This document shows positions 60,584 to 64,000 of a stretch of 64,000 nucleotides of DNA, piece by piece. Under the pieces are notes generated by a model. That model was not told the origin of the DNA. It searched no databases and was given only the letters and a program-made list of their open reading frames with translations. The position numbers were made by a program, and so were the translations under genes. Each line of letters starts with the position of its first letter. Within the stretch, counting starts at the first letter, position 1. Origin of the DNA: Acridotheres tristis (lineage: Eukaryota; Chordata; Aves; Passeriformes; Sturnidae); contig CM072886.1 of NCBI GenBank assembly GCA_037013685.1, positions 58,954,933-59,018,932 on the forward strand, written 5' to 3'.

Positions 60584-61349
60584 TAACCAAAGGAGCAAAT
60601 GGAGTCTGTAGTTTCAACATGTCCAGTTTAGAGCATTTTTGAGCTGATATAGCTGAGACAAGTGAGGGAGAAAGGCCTTTTTGTTACAACACTGGAATCA
60701 GAGCCTAAGGAAATCTAGATCTTAAGAACAGCTTAAATGGGCCTTCCTGACTCTGCCTCAAGTTTCTTACATTTCCTTAGGCAAGCATTTCATCTCTTTA
60801 TAGTGGATTCCACATTTGTAAAATAAGGGTAATATTTCCTTCCTTCCTCTTGTGTAATTAGTCAACCAGGGTCAAAGCCATCAAAGAAATTAGCTACCTG
60901 AAGTAAAATTTAAGTGGCAGAATTAAAATATAGGTCCTCAGTGTGTTCTCACATCTTCTGTCTAGAGCTGGAGACCTCTGAAATCTGTATACAGTAAGAA
61001 AAGGAATGTACCCCTGTGCTTGTACCTCCCACCTTGGCTGTAGCATATTGAATCTTTGGGGCATCTGAATTTCCTTGTATATTTACCCCTTGCCCCTTTG
61101 AAATTATTATTTGAGGATTTATTGTAGCGACCACCATAACTGTGATTATTTTGGAGACAAAAATATCCAACTTCCAGAAAACATACAGTGGAGTTGAAAA
61201 CTTTTTTTTTGAGGAGCAATCATTACATCTGATAGAAAGAGATGTCAAAGAGGTAGGGTTTAGTGTAATTTAGTGCTGAATGAAAGATGCTGTATAACAA
61301 GGACTGTGTGATCACAAAGGCTTTGAAAGAGCAGGAGCATGCTTATCCT
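60584..61349. other. unique non-coding sequence
   Basis: No repeat, RNA gene or supported exon. Opposed short frames near 60949-61248 are unrecognised. Confidence 0.5.
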
Positions 61350-61680
61350 GTTTGACAGCATTACCCACAGTGTGTCATTATAGATATTGATGATTATATA
61401 GCCATAATTAAAGTGTTGTGCTTAAATAGCTAAATGTAGAAAGATGTGTCAGATCATTAACACAACTTTAGGTTTAATCATGTCTGGTTACAGAGCCGAG
61501 ACAAATATTTAAGGTTCCTTGCTAAAAGAAGAGTTACTATGTCTAATCATCAAAGCAGAGCTGCTTGCCAAGAGCATAAAAACCTAATGGGTTTTGCAAG
61601 AAAATTATGTCACCTTCAAATTAACATTCATAATACAGATGGCATTTATAAAAGGTAAAGTCATTCATATTGACACAGTC
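61350..61680. other. candidate conserved non-coding block
   Basis: Dense in homeodomain/GATA-like words: GATATTGATGATTATATAGC (61382), CCATAATTAAAGTG (61402), GGTTTAATCATGTCTGG (61471) and CTAATCATCAAAGCAG (61542). Unique and of even complexity. Texture-based call only. Confidence 0.3.
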
Positions 61681-62886
61681 TATCTCCAGTGACTGTCATA
61701 AGAGATTATGAAACCTCTGTCCAGAAAGACATTTTGCCAAAGCAGGGTTTTGTTAGAATAAGACAGGCTGGAAAATCTGGGTGACTTTATCTTCTTCCTG
61801 ACAATTTCTTCATTTGACTTAAACAGTGACATATGGATGCCTTGTTTTGTGCAAATAATCAGGATCATTCAGGCATCTACTGCTGCCATACACATGATTT
61901 TTCTTGTGGTGCTCACTGGATCAGCACTGACTCTGTGCATGAATGCTGGAACAGACTTCATAAAACTTGCAGGGAAAAATATTTGCCATGAAGTATGAAA
62001 AGAAGTCTGGAAACATCATTCTCACCAAGTTTGCAAGTCTAGATGACAGTATGGCTTAGCATAACAATAGAATTCCCTAATAATGCTCTTACCTAAATAT
62101 CAACTACTTTTGAAATAAACATGGGATGGGACAACGTTCAAAAACTTTGAGCAGAATTGTATATATAGCAATTATTAAAGAAAAATAAAATTAAGAGAGA
62201 TCTTTGAAAATTCTTCACATCTCTAAAAAAAAAGAATTTTAAAAAAGAGAGATCAGTTTAACTATAGAACTTTCATTGCCTGGTTTGGATGTGCTTATAT
62301 TTGTCTGAATTCTTCACAGTGTATTTCCTGAAATAGTTTTCTAAAACCTGAGCTATTTTTACACATGAAAGTGTAGCATGTATCAAAAGTTATAAAAGAC
62401 AATAGTAAAATATAATGATGAATAATGAAGTAGGGAGTTATTAACATCCTGCATTACACCATTAGACATAGAAAAAGACCCTGTCCATGAAAATTATGTG
62501 ATACAATTGATATTACAAATATGCATTACTTCATACTGGGAAATCTAGTGCAGAAAAATATGAACATAAATTCTGATATTTTAGAAAATATATGCTCTGA
62601 TGGACACTGGGAGATATAACTCCAAACACAGAAGAAAAGAGGACTGGGGACTAGTTCTGATGCCAGAGAGTCATTGATAAGACTGTGCAGAGAAATTTGA
62701 GTGAGCTGATATGAGTTAAACAAAACCACCCTCAACAGTCAATGTGCTGCAGAGGCAGGGGAAATATCTTATGCATCAAAATTGTGTGAGAACTTTCATC
62801 TGGAATATTGGATTATACAGCAGATACACTGTGTATGGGAAAGGTGCTCAGGGAGGATCATCATAATTTAGGAAGGGCCTAAACTT
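61681..62886. other. AT-rich unique sequence
   Basis: No repeat, RNA gene or supported exon. Confidence 0.55.
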
Positions 62887-62925
62887 AAAAAACCAACCAA
62901 CCAAACAAAAAACAACAACAAAAAA
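62887..62925. repeat. A-rich CCAA/CAACA low-complexity tract
   Basis: AAAAAACCAACCAACCAAAC followed by CAACAACAAAAA-type sequence; same flavour as the tract at 4.9 kb. Confidence 0.88.
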
Positions 62926-64000
62926 CTCATTCTGGAAAAACAATGAGAAAGACAGGACATTGTGACATTCCATCAACATTTTAAAAGCAAATATGAATTT
63001 TTCACTATAGCTAAAAATCTACATACAACTAAGTAAATGGAAGGAAATTAAGAGTGAAATTTTAAGAGAAATTTCAAGAAAACCTTCTTGACAGTGAAAT
63101 ATATTGGATTGTGGAGCAGTGTCCTCGGGGAAATAATGAAAGCACTGTCACTTGGGACTTTTAAAATTGCACTGAAAAAAACCACAATAGAGTATCTAGG
63201 AGAGAGAACAGTCTTTGAATTGGCCTCAGGGAGTCAAGCTGAATGACTTAATTGGTCTTCTCAGTCTCTAATTTCTTCAGGACAGACCATGCCCTGTGTG
63301 TTTTCCACACAAGGGAAAAACAAGCTCAGGCAGTCCCCAGCCAGGGTATTGAGTTTCTCAATGCCTGTGCTGAGGAGGAGAGGGGGCTGAGCTCCCCAGT
63401 GTGGCCCTGGTGGCTGGAATCCTCCCATTCACCCACTAAGCCCCCCATTACTTCCCTTGTCACATCCCCAGAGCTCAGTGAGAAGCAACAGTGGGGCCCA
63501 GATTAATTCATTTTGGTGCTGCAGTCTCTCATCTGGGGGATTTGTGATAGGTTTGTTTTTTGTTTTTTTTCAAGAGACCTTTATGCCCCATGTACTTTAT
63601 ATTTAGAGGATTCTTCTGTATCCAGATATTTGCTATGGAGAAATAATAAACAAAAGCATCTGTGACTCTTGGGTCCTACCTTTCTGTCTAATCTTTTAGA
63701 ACATCCTTCTCTTTGAGCCCAGCATCTGATTTTCTTCTCCCTTTCTCTTGATGTGACTTTTCTCATCTTTTGATCATCTAGAGAAAGGTTCAGTTCATGT
63801 TTCAAGTTTCTTCATTCCTTTTCTATTTTCTTAACAGAAACAGCAAAAATAAAAAAAAGAAATAAGAAAAATAGCTACTTATGACAGTAAAGTTATAACT
63901 GTGGAAAAATTTTTGTAGTGTAAAATCAGTAACCTCAATTCTCTACTGTAACATGACTGTTTTCTAAGATGTGCCAGCATAGTAAGGAGGTTCCGCTTGT
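62926..64000. other. unique non-coding sequence
   Basis: Short T-rich (about 63555-63570) and A-rich (about 63838-63872) runs. The 84-codon frame at 63252-63506 is unrecognised. No repeat or RNA gene. Confidence 0.55.

Noticed and set aside
1..64000. CRISPR arrays, bacterial operons, prophage, tRNA or rRNA genes
   Set aside because: No regularly spaced direct repeats with unique spacers, no tRNA cloverleaf or rRNA sequence, and no bacterial gene structure; the transposons are avian.

Overview
This window looks like vertebrate nuclear DNA, almost certainly from a bird. It is AT-rich and CpG-poor, no open reading frame exceeds 182 codons, and nothing resembles an operon, ribosome-binding site or tRNA/rRNA gene. 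The recognisable interspersed repeats are avian: two CR1 LINE copies (25.5-26.1 kb and 51.7-53.7 kb, both on the minus strand) and two roughly 600-bp solo LTRs (9.39-10.00 kb and 52.21-52.82 kb) of types I know from bird genomes. A songbird is my best guess from the LTR types, but that is inference from memory.

I find no gene that can be supported with confidence. The window reads as a gene desert or the interior of a very large intron. The only coding matter I recognise is decayed CR1 reverse-transcriptase ORF2 (25.6-25.9, 51.7-52.2 and 52.8-53.7 kb). Two short stretches could be terminal exons of unrecognised genes: 24.23-24.46 kb, with a hydrophobic segment, and 46.01-46.16 kb, which follows a good splice acceptor. 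Both are speculative.

Layout. 0-9.4 kb is unique sequence with a T/G-rich tract (1.3 kb), a candidate conserved non-coding block (2.0-2.7 kb) and an A-rich CAAA/CCAA tract (4.9 kb). 9.4-10.0 kb is a solo LTR with internal GC-rich tandem units. 10-25 kb is unique sequence with a perfect (CTT)23, (TA)11 and (TAT)13 repeats, a candidate regulatory block near 20 kb and a purine-rich strand at 21.1-21.7 kb. 25.5-26.1 kb is the first CR1. 26-37.7 kb is unique sequence with candidate regulatory blocks at 30.2-30.9 and 37.35-37.75 kb and an ATT/AAT inverted repeat at 34.9 kb. 37.9-39.3 kb is the most unusual element: about 1.3 kb of decayed repeat built from ATTGATATCAAT- and GGTATCAAT-like words. 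39-51 kb is AT-rich unique sequence. 51.7-53.7 kb is CR1 split by an LTR. 53.7-64 kb is unique sequence with several conserved-looking blocks (55.2-58.0 and 61.35-61.68 kb).

No genes are seen working together. If the window has a function it is most likely cis-regulatory, and this rests on how the sequence looks (non-repetitive, homeobox/SOX/POU-like words), not on an alignment. Repeat identities come from remembered consensus patterns; conserved-element and exon calls need comparative data.
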